In this document: one piece after another, positions 37,236-46,001 of the stretch
How the letters are laid out: the number at the start of each line of letters is the position of its first letter
Numbering within the stretch: position 1 is the stretch's first letter
NCBI RefSeq assembly: GCF_000332515.2
Contig: NZ_AOGZ02000014.1
Coordinates: 310,001 to 374,000, forward strand
DNA from: Leptospira wolbachii serovar Codice str. CDC
GTDB taxonomy: Bacteria; Spirochaetota; Leptospiria; Leptospirales; Leptospiraceae
Length of the DNA: 64,000 bases
Direction of reading: 5' to 3'
Position numbers and translations under genes: made by a program
The notes under the pieces: model-generated
Told to the model about the DNA's origin: nothing
The model's input: the letters and a program-made list of their open reading frames with translations, nothing else
Databases searched by the model: none

Positions 37236-38642
37236 ATGACAAAATACAAACAACTTGCCGCAGACTTAAAAAATGAAATCCAGTTGGGATATTATTCAGA
37301 AAAAGAAAGAATTCCCTCTCTTCGAGAAATTCAAAATTTAAAATCATGTAGTCTCACCACAGCCAAGGAAGCCTATCGGATATTAGAAGAAGAAGGGTAT
37401 ATTTTTGTTGTACCTCAATCGGGATACTTTGTCCACCCAAACATAAGCTCAGTCATTTCTGGACCTCAAAATGAATTTTATCCCGCAGTGGAGGCAGATG
37501 ACAGAATCCAACAAATTATGCGGACAGTGATGGATCCAAAACTTATCTCTTTCGGTGCGGCCATTCCTTCTGATTTTTACCTTCCCTTAGGGGGCCTTGT
37601 ATCCTCTTTTAAAAAAGCTCTTAAACACAAAGAAATATTTTCTTACGGAGACTTACAAGGAAACTCAGAACTTCGTGAATGGATTAGCAAACGCACATCC
37701 ATCCAAGGATACAGAGTGAACGCGGAACAATTACAAATCACAAACGGATGTACGGAAGCCATCACATTTTCCTTACTTTCGACAACAGAACCAGGTGATA
37801 CAGTGATGGTTCCCTCACCTATCTATGTTGGGTTATTTCAAATTTTAGAAACACTCAAACTAAAAGTCGTAGAAATTCCATACAGAAAGGATGTAGGCAT
37901 ATCATCCGATGAATATGAAAAACTGATCAAACGCCATAAACCAAAAGTATTTTTATTTTCAGCTAACTTTAATAATCCGAACGGAATTTTGATGAGTGAA
38001 ACGTCCAAACAAAGTTTAGCAAAAATTTCTCATAAATATGGAATTCATTTAGTAGAAGATGATATTTATGGGGATTTGTATTTTACTGGAGTAAGGCCAA
38101 AACCTCTAGTGAGTTATTTTTCAGAAGAACCAACAGGCCCTAAATCTTTTCTATGTTCTTCGTTTTCCAAAACCATTGCCCCAGGACTTCGCATCGGTTG
38201 GGTGGCCTCGAAAAATGGAATCCGAGACTTAAGCAAAAGAACAAGAGCTTATAAAATATCCGAAAACAACCCGACACAGTTGGCGGTGATTCAATTTCTA
38301 AAACTACAAACCTATGAAAGACATCTCAAATTCCTACGTATAGAATACAAAAAACTCACCGAGGAGTATACAAAACTTCTTTCTTTTTATAGTGAAGGAA
38401 TTCTGAAAATTCAAAAGCCGGATGGAGGATTTGTTTTATGGATCAAATCACCGTTAGATGGTGATAAATTACTAAATGAATCCAAAAAAATAGGAATGGC
38501 CATAGCTCCGGGCTCTCTTTTTGGTCTTTCCAAACATTGGGATAGTTATTTCAGGCTGAATGTATCGGTTGGATTTTCACCGAAAATCAGAGAGAAACTT
38601 TTACAGTTCTCCAAGTTGTTCTTAAAAAAAAGGAAAACCTAA
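37236..38642 (+). CDS. MocR/PdxR-family transcriptional regulator
   Basis: This 468-residue protein has an N-terminal GntR-type winged helix (residues about 1-68: IPSLREIQNLKSCSLTTAKEAYRILEEEGYI) joined to an aminotransferase-like domain (about 90-460) with NFNNPNGILM, EDDIYGDLYF and the PLP Lys in SSFSKTIAPGLRIGW. MocR proteins sense PLP or amino-acid adducts and control neighbouring metabolic genes. The divergent aminotransferase is the obvious target, with autoregulation likely. Confidence 0.87.
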   Translation: MTKYKQLAADLKNEIQLGYYSEKERIPSLREIQNLKSCSLTTAKEAYRILEEEGYIFVVPQSGYFVHPNISSVISGPQNEFYPAVEADDRIQQIMRTVMDPKLISFGAAIPSDFYLPLGGLVSSFKKALKHKEIFSYGDLQGNSELREWISKRTSIQGYRVNAEQLQITNGCTEAITFSLLSTTEPGDTVMVPSPIYVGLFQILETLKLKVVEIPYRKDVGISSDEYEKLIKRHKPKVFLFSANFNNPNGILMSETSKQSLAKISHKYGIHLVEDDIYGDLYFTGVRPKPLVSYFSEEPTGPKSFLCSSFSKTIAPGLRIGWVASKNGIRDLSKRTRAYKISENNPTQLAVIQFLKLQTYERHLKFLRIEYKKLTEEYTKLLSFYSEGILKIQKPDGGFVLWIKSPLDGDKLLNESKKIGMAIAPGSLFGLSKHWDSYFRLNVSVGFSPKIREKLLQFSKLFLKKRKT

Positions 38643-38687
38643 TTTTTAAGTTTTTGGTTGCAAACAGAGGAACGAGAACCAACGTTT

Positions 38688-38951
38688 ATGAATATGTCAG
38701 AAAACACACGCAAGTATCTGGAAACATCTCAAATCATCCCCTCCAAAGGGATGTCTTACACTATGTATGAAATTGAAGGCCAAGATACAATTTTACGGAT
38801 GCTCACCTTTATTCCAGACAATGATGAAATTCACATCTATCCCAAACCACCGGTAAAAAAACTTTATAAGCCGGAACTTTGTAAAAAGGTAGAAGAGAAT
38901 GAATTTTTAGGTCTTTGGACTATGGGAGAAGAAAGGAAGGCAGGAAATTAG
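38688..38951 (+). CDS. Small hypothetical protein
   Basis: This 87-residue protein, from ATG 38688, reads SENTRKYLETSQIIPSKGMS at its start and has a mixed alpha-beta composition ending in a basic tail. An in-frame TTG at 38658 would add ten residues and sits nearer a GAGG sequence. No family recognised. It ends seven bases before the 3' end of tRNA-Phe, which converges. Confidence 0.5.
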   Translation: MNMSENTRKYLETSQIIPSKGMSYTMYEIEGQDTILRMLTFIPDNDEIHIYPKPPVKKLYKPELCKKVEENEFLGLWTMGEERKAGN

Positions 38952-38958
38952 GCAACCG

Positions 38959-39031
<73 letters not shown>

Positions 39032-39101
39032 TTCGGTTACAACCAAAGTATTTTTTCACATCCCTCTGTCAACGAACCTTTATAAATTTTGTGAGGACAC
39101 T

Positions 39102-40040
39102 ATGAAGACCCATCTGAAACCGTTCACCGCCGCCATTCTATCAGCACTCCTCTTCGTCCATTGTGCCTCAACACTCCACAAAACAGGGATTAGTCTGGAG
39201 AGATACAGGTCCGACTTAGAAACCAAATCCATTTTGGTAGAAAACTTAAACTGGAAGTATACGGAAAAAACCGGTGAAAAAGAAACTCTCGTCGTGGTAC
39301 ATGGATTTGGTGGAGATAAGGACCACTGGACGCGATTTTCAAGATACCTCCCGGAAGGAATCCGAGTCATCGCCCCCGATTTGCCTGGTTTTGGAGAATC
39401 AGACAAACCAGAAGGAATTGTCTACACCCAAGAAGCCCAGGCGGATCGGCTCTACCAATTCACTGAAAAATTGGGGCTTACCCAATTTCACTTAGCTGGG
39501 AACTCCATGGGTGGTGGAATCGCAGGAATTTTTGCGGCTAAATATCCAGAGAAAGTAAAATCTCTAATTCTCTTTGACAATGCAGGCGTCAAAAGCCCCA
39601 CACCAAGTGAAATGCAAAAAATCGAGATGTCAGGGAAAGAAAGCCCCCTCTTACTCTCAAGTCCCGAAGACTTTGATAGACTCATCGCATTTACCTTTGT
39701 GAAGCCACCCTATCTTCCTGGTTTTTTAAAAACTTATTTTGCAAAAAAATCCTTTGCCAATAGAGACTGGAACGCCTCCATCCTAAAACAAATCCGTAGC
39801 GAAGGTTATTTTCTAGAAGCCAAATTAGAAAAAATTAAGTCTCCCACCCTTGTGATTTGGGGAAAAGAAGACAAAGTCATTCATTATACAGTGATGGACG
39901 TTTTAAAAAAGAAAATGAAAAGAACACCAGATACAGTCCTTTTGGAAAATATGGGACATGCTCCGATGATTGAAGACCCTCCCTTGTCCGCCAAACTAGT
40001 ACAAGACTGGATTTTCAACCTACAAACGCCCAAAAAATAA
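39102..40040 (+). CDS. Alpha/beta-hydrolase lipoprotein
   Basis: This 312-residue protein has a lipoprotein signal ending FVHC21 and an alpha/beta hydrolase fold: oxyanion motif VVHGFGGDKDHW, nucleophile elbow GNSMGG (Ser135), acid in GKEDKVI and His in MGHAPMIE. The family includes esterases, lipases and C-C hydrolases; the substrate is not known. Lipidation would anchor it outside the cytoplasm. A GAGG site lies before the ATG. Confidence 0.82.
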   Translation: MKTHLKPFTAAILSALLFVHCASTLHKTGISLERYRSDLETKSILVENLNWKYTEKTGEKETLVVVHGFGGDKDHWTRFSRYLPEGIRVIAPDLPGFGESDKPEGIVYTQEAQADRLYQFTEKLGLTQFHLAGNSMGGGIAGIFAAKYPEKVKSLILFDNAGVKSPTPSEMQKIEMSGKESPLLLSSPEDFDRLIAFTFVKPPYLPGFLKTYFAKKSFANRDWNASILKQIRSEGYFLEAKLEKIKSPTLVIWGKEDKVIHYTVMDVLKKKMKRTPDTVLLENMGHAPMIEDPPLSAKLVQDWIFNLQTPKK

Positions 40041-40043
40041 TTC

Positions 40044-40066
40044 AAAAATACTTTAGTATTTTTTTT
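40044..40066 (+). terminator. AT-rich terminator after the hydrolase gene
   Basis: AAAAATAC (40044-40051) and GTATTTTT (40056-40063) pair around a TTTA loop, and the T-run continues for a few bases. It is weak in GC but correctly placed between two separate transcription units. Confidence 0.55.
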
Positions 40067-40088
40067 CTAATTTAGGATAAAAAAATAC

Positions 40089-40118
40089 TTGTACTTTCAT
40101 GGGTTTTTTATGTTATAA
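40089..40118 (+). promoter_or_regulatory. Candidate promoter of coaE
   Basis: TTGTAC (40089-40094), a 17-18 base spacer and a TTATAA/TATAAA -10 element (40113-40118) end six bases before the GTG start of coaE. Transcription would begin at or next to the start codon, giving a leaderless mRNA, and no Shine-Dalgarno sequence is visible. Confidence 0.4.
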
Positions 40119-40123
40119 ACCCA

Positions 40124-40744
40124 GTGCGCCTAAAACATAACAACAAAACATTGATAGGAATTACTGGATCCATTGGGTCTGGGAAGTCCACTGTACTTGC
40201 TATGTTTGGCGAGTTGGGTGCTAAAACCATAAGCTCCGATACTATTGCTCGCAGTTTCACAGAGCCTAATAGCCCGGTCATAAAAGAATTAGTTTCTATA
40301 TTCGGCGAAGCCATCATAGATGCAAACGGAGCTCCCTTCAGGGCTAAAATTGCAGAATTAGCCTTCTCCGACAAAGCAAAGCTAAACGCACTAAACGAAC
40401 TCCTCCACCCATTAGTCCGCAAATCCTTCTTGGAATTTTTAAACTCACAAAACGAAGGAAGTATTATCGCTTGGGAAGTCCCCCTTCTCTTTGAAACAGA
40501 TGCGCACACTCTATGCGACTTTACAGTCACAGTTTCGGTTAAACCCGAAGTGGCCTGGGAGCGAGTGATGGGACGTGGTGGGATGGATCAGGAAGATTTT
40601 AAAAAAAGGAATCTCTCCCAAATGGACTTAGAGAAAAAAAAGTCTCTCTCCGATTTTATCGTAACGAACGATAATCAAAGGGAAGAGTTAAAAGAACAAA
40701 TCGCTATCATCTATTCAGAAATCAAAAAAAGGATTCAAAAATGA
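40124..40744 (+). CDS. coaE: Dephospho-CoA kinase
   Basis: CoaE phosphorylates dephospho-CoA, the last step of coenzyme A synthesis. The 206-residue protein has the P-loop GSIGSGKS (about residues 15-22), then the substrate-binding TISSDTIAR, LHPLVR, and EVPLLFE. Length is normal. The GTG start lacks a ribosome binding site; TTG 40151 is an alternative but would trim the strand before the P-loop. It overlaps the SPOR gene (ATGA). Confidence 0.92.
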   Translation: MRLKHNNKTLIGITGSIGSGKSTVLAMFGELGAKTISSDTIARSFTEPNSPVIKELVSIFGEAIIDANGAPFRAKIAELAFSDKAKLNALNELLHPLVRKSFLEFLNSQNEGSIIAWEVPLLFETDAHTLCDFTVTVSVKPEVAWERVMGRGGMDQEDFKKRNLSQMDLEKKKSLSDFIVTNDNQREELKEQIAIIYSEIKKRIQK

Positions 40745-41526
40745 AAGAAAGAGTATTTTACGTAATCAACTTAGATAAACAAAGAATTGGAGTTTTGTCC
40801 CTCTTTCTTTTTGCACTTTTCTTTTCGATTTTCTTTCTAGGAGTGTCCGTAGGAAAGGGAAAACAAGAAGAGATGGCCACTCGAGAAAAATTACTGGAAC
40901 AAACACCCAAATCTCCCGAGTCAACAGACAGTTCTATTCCTTCTCCAACGGCCACAAATGTAGCAGAGGCAGCTGCGGGAACGAATGCCGCTTCTTCTCT
41001 CATCCAAGGAACCAAAGTCAAAGACCAAACGAACCTCGGCGGGGAAATTCCAATGGCGGATGTCGGAAACCACCCTTACTTTGTGGAAACCTCTACTGCC
41101 AAAGATGAGGAAGAGGAAAAGAAACAACAGATTGTTGACCTAACTAAACGTTCAGAAAAACGAGTTTCTTCGAACAAACAGGAAGAACGATTTAGAAACC
41201 TGGCTCCGACTTCAAAACATTCGAAGTCGCAAAAAAACTCTTCACAAATGGGGAGTGCTCCGAAATCAGAAGGGAAACAATTTACCATTCAGTTGGCAGC
41301 TTTAACAAGTAGACAATCGGCTGAGACATTTTTATCACAACTGAAAGCAGATAACCATGGTAAGTTGGCAGCAAAATCCTTCATCGTAGTTAAAAATGGT
41401 TTCTTTGTGGTGCAAATGGGAAAATCAAAAGATAAATCTTCCCTTACCAAAGTCCTATCCAAAACTTCCATGCCTAAAGAAATAAAATCCAAAGCCATGG
41501 TCGTGAGTTACCAACCGCTTTCCTAA
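40741..41526 (+). CDS. SPOR-domain membrane protein
   Basis: This 261-residue protein has a short cytoplasmic start, one membrane helix (about 16-37), a low-complexity Ser/Thr/Lys linker, and a C-terminal SPOR domain (about 180-260: FTIQLAALTSRQSAETFLSQL and FFVVQMGKSKDKSS). SPOR domains bind peptidoglycan stripped of stem peptides at division sites, so a cell-division or envelope role is likely. It is coupled to coaE by a four-base overlap and followed by a strong terminator. Confidence 0.82.
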   Translation: MKERVFYVINLDKQRIGVLSLFLFALFFSIFFLGVSVGKGKQEEMATREKLLEQTPKSPESTDSSIPSPTATNVAEAAAGTNAASSLIQGTKVKDQTNLGGEIPMADVGNHPYFVETSTAKDEEEEKKQQIVDLTKRSEKRVSSNKQEERFRNLAPTSKHSKSQKNSSQMGSAPKSEGKQFTIQLAALTSRQSAETFLSQLKADNHGKLAAKSFIVVKNGFFVVQMGKSKDKSSLTKVLSKTSMPKEIKSKAMVVSYQPLS

Positions 41527-41556
41527 AAAAAGATCGTCAAAAAAACCTTGGCCTTC

Positions 41557-41589
41557 GGCTTTCCTAAATTATTTTAGGAGAGCCTTTTT
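41557..41589 (+). terminator. Strong rho-independent terminator
   Basis: GGCTTTCCTAAA (41557-41568) and TTTAGGAGAGCC (41573-41584) form a 12-bp stem with one G-T pair and a TTAT loop, followed by TTTTT. It closes the coaE operon, 26 bases before the VanW gene. Confidence 0.9.
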
Positions 41590-41614
41590 CTACCTAAAGG
41601 AATAACACCTAACT

Positions 41615-42325
41615 TTGATTCCAATCCTGAAACTAAAAATCAAAGTCGCCAAAAGATGGTTTGGCGCAATCCTCAAAGGAGATTATTTTCGGTTTGGGTT
41701 GAAACAGCCAAACAAAATAGATTGGAATTGGCAGGAAGAAACGACAATTAGCCTCCCCATTTTTGACTCTCCTCTGAAAGAAGGAAAACTCCATAACCTT
41801 AGTATTGCCATCGAGAAGATTAATGGTAGAGTTTTAGATCCAGGTAAGATCTTTTCTTTTTGGTATGAAATTGGTGACCCCACAATCAAGAAAGGCTACA
41901 AAGAAGGAAGAGTCATTCGGAATGGATTGGTTGGATCGGAAATTGCCGGTGGCCTTTGCCAATTGTCAGGAATCATTTATTACCTCTCTTTAGAGCTTGG
42001 CCTCCGTATCCGAGAGCGATTCCCCCACTCTCGTGATTTGTATACAGAAGAAACTAGATTTACCCCGCTAGGTACTGATGCCTCTGTTGTTTATCCTACA
42101 AAGGATTTACGAATCCAAAATACATTTCCCTTTCCATTACTTTTACATTGGAAACTTACCGATTCAACACTTACATTCTCTATCCGTTCCAAAGAACCAC
42201 TAAAAAGAAGGAAATTGTATTTCCAACAGACCCCAAAAAAGGGATTTTCGAATGTAAAAGTCTTTTTAGAATCAGAAGAAGATGGCAATTTCCTCTTATG
42301 TTCTTCCGATGATTACCTACTTTAA
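41615..42325 (+). CDS. VanW-family protein
   Basis: This 236-residue protein has the VanW core: HNLSIAIEKINGRVLDPGKIFSFW, then GLVGSEIAGGLCQLSGIIYYLSL and the HSRD segment. VanW was named from vancomycin-resistance clusters; its reaction is unknown. The TTG start at 41615 is preceded by AAAGGA, about 18 bases away. It overlaps the next gene by 44 bases, suggesting co-expression. Confidence 0.82.
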   Translation: MIPILKLKIKVAKRWFGAILKGDYFRFGLKQPNKIDWNWQEETTISLPIFDSPLKEGKLHNLSIAIEKINGRVLDPGKIFSFWYEIGDPTIKKGYKEGRVIRNGLVGSEIAGGLCQLSGIIYYLSLELGLRIRERFPHSRDLYTEETRFTPLGTDASVVYPTKDLRIQNTFPFPLLLHWKLTDSTLTFSIRSKEPLKRRKLYFQQTPKKGFSNVKVFLESEEDGNFLLCSSDDYLL

Positions 42326-43775
42326 AAAGAAGGGAACCGTCCTCGGAATTTTTCTTTTCATTGTTTGTTTACAATTGGCAGTTCAGTTTAGTTCGAATTT
42401 TGCCTACGGTGCAGATGGTTATTATTACGCAGCACAAGTAAATTCCTATGTTACGAAAGGACGTTTTTTTAGTCCGGATTCTTCCCCTGTATTGTACGGG
42501 CTTGTTTACTTTTCGAAACTAGGAACGAATATTATCACTACGAATAAAGTTTTTGTTTCCTTACTTGTTGGTGTATTGTTTCTTTCGGGTTATAGACTAG
42601 CACTTCTAATTAGCAAAACAATTTCTGCTTCGATTCTATTTGGCCTCCTTCTTGTTTCTTCTTCTTTTTTGCCTCATTTTAGTTTTAACTTTATAAAAAA
42701 CTTAGGAGGGATAATTTTTTTTATCTTATTTCTTACCGAACTTTGGGTTTTAGAAAAGAATGAAAAGAAAGATAACCTAATAACATACATTCGGTTAGGT
42801 TTTACTTTTATATTGGTTTTTTTCAGCCACAAAATTACGGCAGGTATTTCCTTAGTCTTTCTTCTTGTTTGGGTTTGGAATCAACTTCCTATTTCCAAAA
42901 TCTATCGTCTTTGTATCCTAACTAGCTTACCACTGAGCCTTTTGGGTTTGACTCTTTTTTTTCCAAACCTTTTGCACTGGAATGATGTAAAAACAATTGT
43001 ATCAGAAGAGTTAGATTTCCAATTCATATCCCCTTTTTATCAATATTCAAAAATCTTCCCTGAATTCGTTTGGGAACAAATTCTATTCTTTGTATCTCCC
43101 TTTATCTATCTTTTAACAAGGTCTTCGCTTGATCCAAAATCAAAGTCTTTCTATGACAAATCTTTCGTTTTATTTTTTTTACTTACACTTCCTATCTTCA
43201 GTTATACGGCTTTTAGTTTTCCGTTTCGATTGTTTCTACTTGTGTTTATTCCTGGATGTATCCTCCTACTCCCGTCACTCGCAAGAATTCAATCACAAGC
43301 TGTAGTTGCCATTTTATGTATTTTCCTTTTTCTCTACCAAGGATTTACTTTGATTCGAGGAAAGGATTTCAATAATCAGGATTATAAACTCTACTCTATT
43401 TTACTTCCGCTATTTCAATTCCCAAAAGATAGTTTGATCATTGTCCACCAAGGTTTTGATTATTTTATCTGTTATCACAAAGCGGGAGACGCCTTCCATT
43501 TTTTACCGGAAGAAAAACATAAAGATAGACCTATTTATCGGATGGCCTACGGAGTTTCTGCTATGGAATATCAGAAGTATCTTCCCAAAGAAGTAAAAAT
43601 ACAATACTTACCTGGCTTTTATTCGGTATTGGAAGAAAGAAATTGGCAGGAGTTTTTGAAAACACTTCCTGCCGAATCAAAAAAACGTATTTTGGATTGG
43701 AAAAATCCTCATACATATAGAACAAATACAATGTTACGAAATGATTCTTTTAAGGACCCGAGTAAGAAGATTTAG
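42282..43775 (+). CDS. Multi-pass membrane protein, glycosyltransferase-like topology
   Basis: This 497-residue protein has about ten hydrophobic segments followed by a 110-residue soluble C-terminal part. The early loop FAYGADGYYYAAQVNSYVTKG, with an acidic residue near the first membrane segment, resembles GT-C/PMT-type glycosyltransferases, but no full motif is present. The start is ATG 42282 within vanW; ATG 42309 is equally possible. Its 3' end overlaps the converging SH3 gene by 26 bases. Confidence 0.65.
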   Translation: MAISSYVLPMITYFKKKGTVLGIFLFIVCLQLAVQFSSNFAYGADGYYYAAQVNSYVTKGRFFSPDSSPVLYGLVYFSKLGTNIITTNKVFVSLLVGVLFLSGYRLALLISKTISASILFGLLLVSSSFLPHFSFNFIKNLGGIIFFILFLTELWVLEKNEKKDNLITYIRLGFTFILVFFSHKITAGISLVFLLVWVWNQLPISKIYRLCILTSLPLSLLGLTLFFPNLLHWNDVKTIVSEELDFQFISPFYQYSKIFPEFVWEQILFFVSPFIYLLTRSSLDPKSKSFYDKSFVLFFLLTLPIFSYTAFSFPFRLFLLVFIPGCILLLPSLARIQSQAVVAILCIFLFLYQGFTLIRGKDFNNQDYKLYSILLPLFQFPKDSLIIVHQGFDYFICYHKAGDAFHFLPEEKHKDRPIYRMAYGVSAMEYQKYLPKEVKIQYLPGFYSVLEERNWQEFLKTLPAESKKRILDWKNPHTYRTNTMLRNDSFKDPSKKI

Positions 43776-44508
43776 TATAAGCATATTCACTAACACATGC
43801 TACATCCTTTTCTTTTTTTTCCCGAAGTAATAAAAGTTTATCGTTACAGACATAAAAGTAAAAATCCACTTTTCCCGCAACAGGATAGGTGCTAAGAGAA
43901 ACTAAATGACTGTCAGAATCGGAATATCCGGTATAGGCATTATTATAGGCAGTCCTTTCTTCTTCGGTTTGTGGGTATTGGATAAAAACGGAAGGCCGAA
44001 TAAACCGGGACTTTGTGTCCAATACCAAATGGTCGGAGTATACATCAAAGACACCTTCTAGTTTTTCGCTGATTCCAGAATACTGATTGAACTCCCTATA
44101 AATAAAACTCTCTCCATCAAACTCGATCGTCTTGGAACATTCCATTCGATCGGGAAGTTTACAGAATACAAAATTTCCTTGGACGGCAGCAATCATGGCA
44201 TCCCGAGATTCCACTTTAGTAATCGAAAGATAACCACCAAACACCCAACCGGTGATTTCTTTGGATTGGACCCGATACCAATACGCAGAAAGGCCATCGA
44301 TTTCCGTATCATTTTCTGATCTTTCCAAAACCTTCACTTCATCGCCAAGTTTTAGTTTCCCAACTTTCTCACCATCTAAGGTAGGAGTTTTTCTCGCATT
44401 GAGAACAGTGGCGGAAATGAAGGCATTTTTACCCACTTCAACAGTAGGAGTTTTTTTACACTGAAAGAAAATAAGGGAGGTTAGGATGACTAAGAACAGT
44501 TTCTTCAT
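43750..44508 (-). CDS. SH3b-domain lipoprotein
   Basis: This 252-residue lipoprotein (signal ending FFQC17) carries a bacterial SH3 domain at about residues 30-95: ATVLNARKTPTLDGEKVGKLKLGDEVKVLER and TGWVFGGYL. SH3b domains often bind cell-wall peptides. The remaining 150 residues have two Cys pairs (FCKLPDRMEC, YVCND) and unknown function. ATG 44508 is preferred to an upstream in-frame start because it places the lipoprotein signal at the N-terminus. Confidence 0.75.
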   Translation of the reverse strand: MKKLFLVILTSLIFFQCKKTPTVEVGKNAFISATVLNARKTPTLDGEKVGKLKLGDEVKVLERSENDTEIDGLSAYWYRVQSKEITGWVFGGYLSITKVESRDAMIAAVQGNFVFCKLPDRMECSKTIEFDGESFIYREFNQYSGISEKLEGVFDVYSDHLVLDTKSRFIRPSVFIQYPQTEEERTAYNNAYTGYSDSDSHLVSLSTYPVAGKVDFYFYVCNDKLLLLREKKEKDVACVSEYAYTKSSYSGP

Positions 44509-44574
44509 GGAAGAAAGATTGGTTTTTGGGAGAAATTTTGGCAAGAAAAAATAAGGGTTATGGAAAAAGAATTG

Positions 44575-44596
44575 CCACCTAATAAAACATAGGTGG
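44575..44596 (-). terminator. Terminator of the YidB-like gene
   Basis: CCACCTA (44575-44581) and TAGGTGG (44590-44596) form a perfect 7-bp stem with an 8-base loop. On the minus strand it is followed by CAATTCTTTTTCC, a modest T-rich tail, and lies just after the stop of the gene at 44611. Confidence 0.65.
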
Positions 44597-44610
44597 TTTC
44601 AAAATAAAAC

Positions 44611-45012
44611 CTATTTTGTAAAGAGAGAGGCCAAGGAAGTAAGTTGCGAAGTGATATCACCACCTGGTTCCTTTCCATCTGGTGAAAGTTTATCAATCAC
44701 AACAGGCAATAAATTTCCAATAAGGCCCGCAGTCGCTTCTGAATCCAAACCTACTTTTTTTGCTAACTCTTGAATCGAATCATTTCCCAAGACTTTCAAG
44801 ACATCGGAGGCACCGATATTCACATTTTCTCCCGTTCCCACCCAAGAAGAGGCTGCATCTGCAAATCCTTTATCCTTAAACTTTTGTACGATTCCGGAAA
44901 CGCCACCATTCTCCTCCACGATCTTTTGGATCCCTGAAACGATTTGTGGATTGTTTTGTACCAACTCTACTGCCTGAGCTGCAACGGCTTTCAAACTTTC
45001 GAAAAAACTCAT
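44611..45012 (-). CDS. YidB-like (DUF937) protein
   Basis: This 133-residue cytoplasmic protein has the family pattern: GGVSGIVQKFKDKGFADAASSWVGTGEN, then IGASDVLKVLG and AGLIGNLLPVVIDKLSPDG. These proteins are small, helical and of unknown function. The segment order and length match typical bacterial YidB homologues. It is followed by a hairpin terminator. Confidence 0.8.
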   Translation of the reverse strand: MSFFESLKAVAAQAVELVQNNPQIVSGIQKIVEENGGVSGIVQKFKDKGFADAASSWVGTGENVNIGASDVLKVLGNDSIQELAKKVGLDSEATAGLIGNLLPVVIDKLSPDGKEPGGDITSQLTSLASLFTK

Positions 45013-45214
45013 GACAAGGATGATGATGAAAAAAAGGAAAAAGGAAAGATATTTTTTGAATTCTATTTTTTATTTACTTTTTTTCAAATCAAATTTGCCT
45101 TAAAAAAACTAAGCCATTTCTCCGGAAAAGGGAAAATCAATATTTCCGTTATGCGAAATTTCTAATGCATTACCAACAGCGAAAATCTCAACAGGAACAA
45201 AATGGAGACTCATT

Positions 45215-45772
45215 ATGAAAACACAAGGAACCCTTTCTATTTTTTTATTTCTATCACTCGATGGTTTTTATAAAGGAGAAAACGAAGACATCTCTTGGCA
45301 TTCTCATGGTGCCGAGGAATCCAAGTTTTCGGAAGAAAATCTAAATTCAGGAAACACCTTACTCTTTGGCAAACGAACTTTCCTGATGATGGAGTCCTTT
45401 TGGACAAGTAAAGAAGCCTTCCAATTATTCCCCAAAATCGCCGAACAAATGAAAAATGCTAAAAAACTAGTCCTCTCTCATTCGGAAGTCGAGACAACTT
45501 GGAACCATACGGAAACTCTAAAACCAAACTGGATTGAACAGATCATGCAGTTAAAAAAAGAAGGAACGAGTTTGACCATCTTAGGTAGCGGAGAGGTGGT
45601 TCGACAATGTTGTGAGTTACAACTGCTTGATGAATACTTGCTAATGATAGATCCCATTGCAATAGGATCCGGACAATCACTCTTCGGGGGATTAAAATCA
45701 CCAAAACTGTTCCCACTCAAATCCACCAGAACTTTTACTAACGGATCGGTATTGTTAAAATATGGAAATTGA
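45215..45772 (+). CDS. RibD C-terminal/dihydrofolate-reductase-fold protein
   Basis: This 185-residue protein matches the stand-alone RibD_C family: SIFLFLSLDGFYKGE at the start, TLLFGKRTFLMMESFW, LTILGSGEVVRQCCEL for NADPH binding, and IDPIAIGSGQSLFGG. It is probably a reductase of unknown substrate, related in fold to DHFR. GGAG lies eight bases before ATG. The following 229 bases (45773-46001) are AT-rich and show no gene or hairpin that I can support. Confidence 0.85.
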   Translation: MKTQGTLSIFLFLSLDGFYKGENEDISWHSHGAEESKFSEENLNSGNTLLFGKRTFLMMESFWTSKEAFQLFPKIAEQMKNAKKLVLSHSEVETTWNHTETLKPNWIEQIMQLKKEGTSLTILGSGEVVRQCCELQLLDEYLLMIDPIAIGSGQSLFGGLKSPKLFPLKSTRTFTNGSVLLKYGN

Positions 45773-46001
45773 TGGAACTTTAGCTTTTGAATTCAACCTT
45801 GTTCGAATACCATTCCCAGAACACGACTCATTGTATCTTTTTTAAGCATCCAAACAAAAACATCTTCTTAAATAAAATTTCAAAACATAAAGTTAAAACC
45901 AGATCCTACTTTAACCGTTTTTGTATTCGAAATACAATAATTTATTGCATTTCGTTTCCGAATCAACCAACATCAACCCAGTGTTAGTTTCCTAACTTTC
46001 T

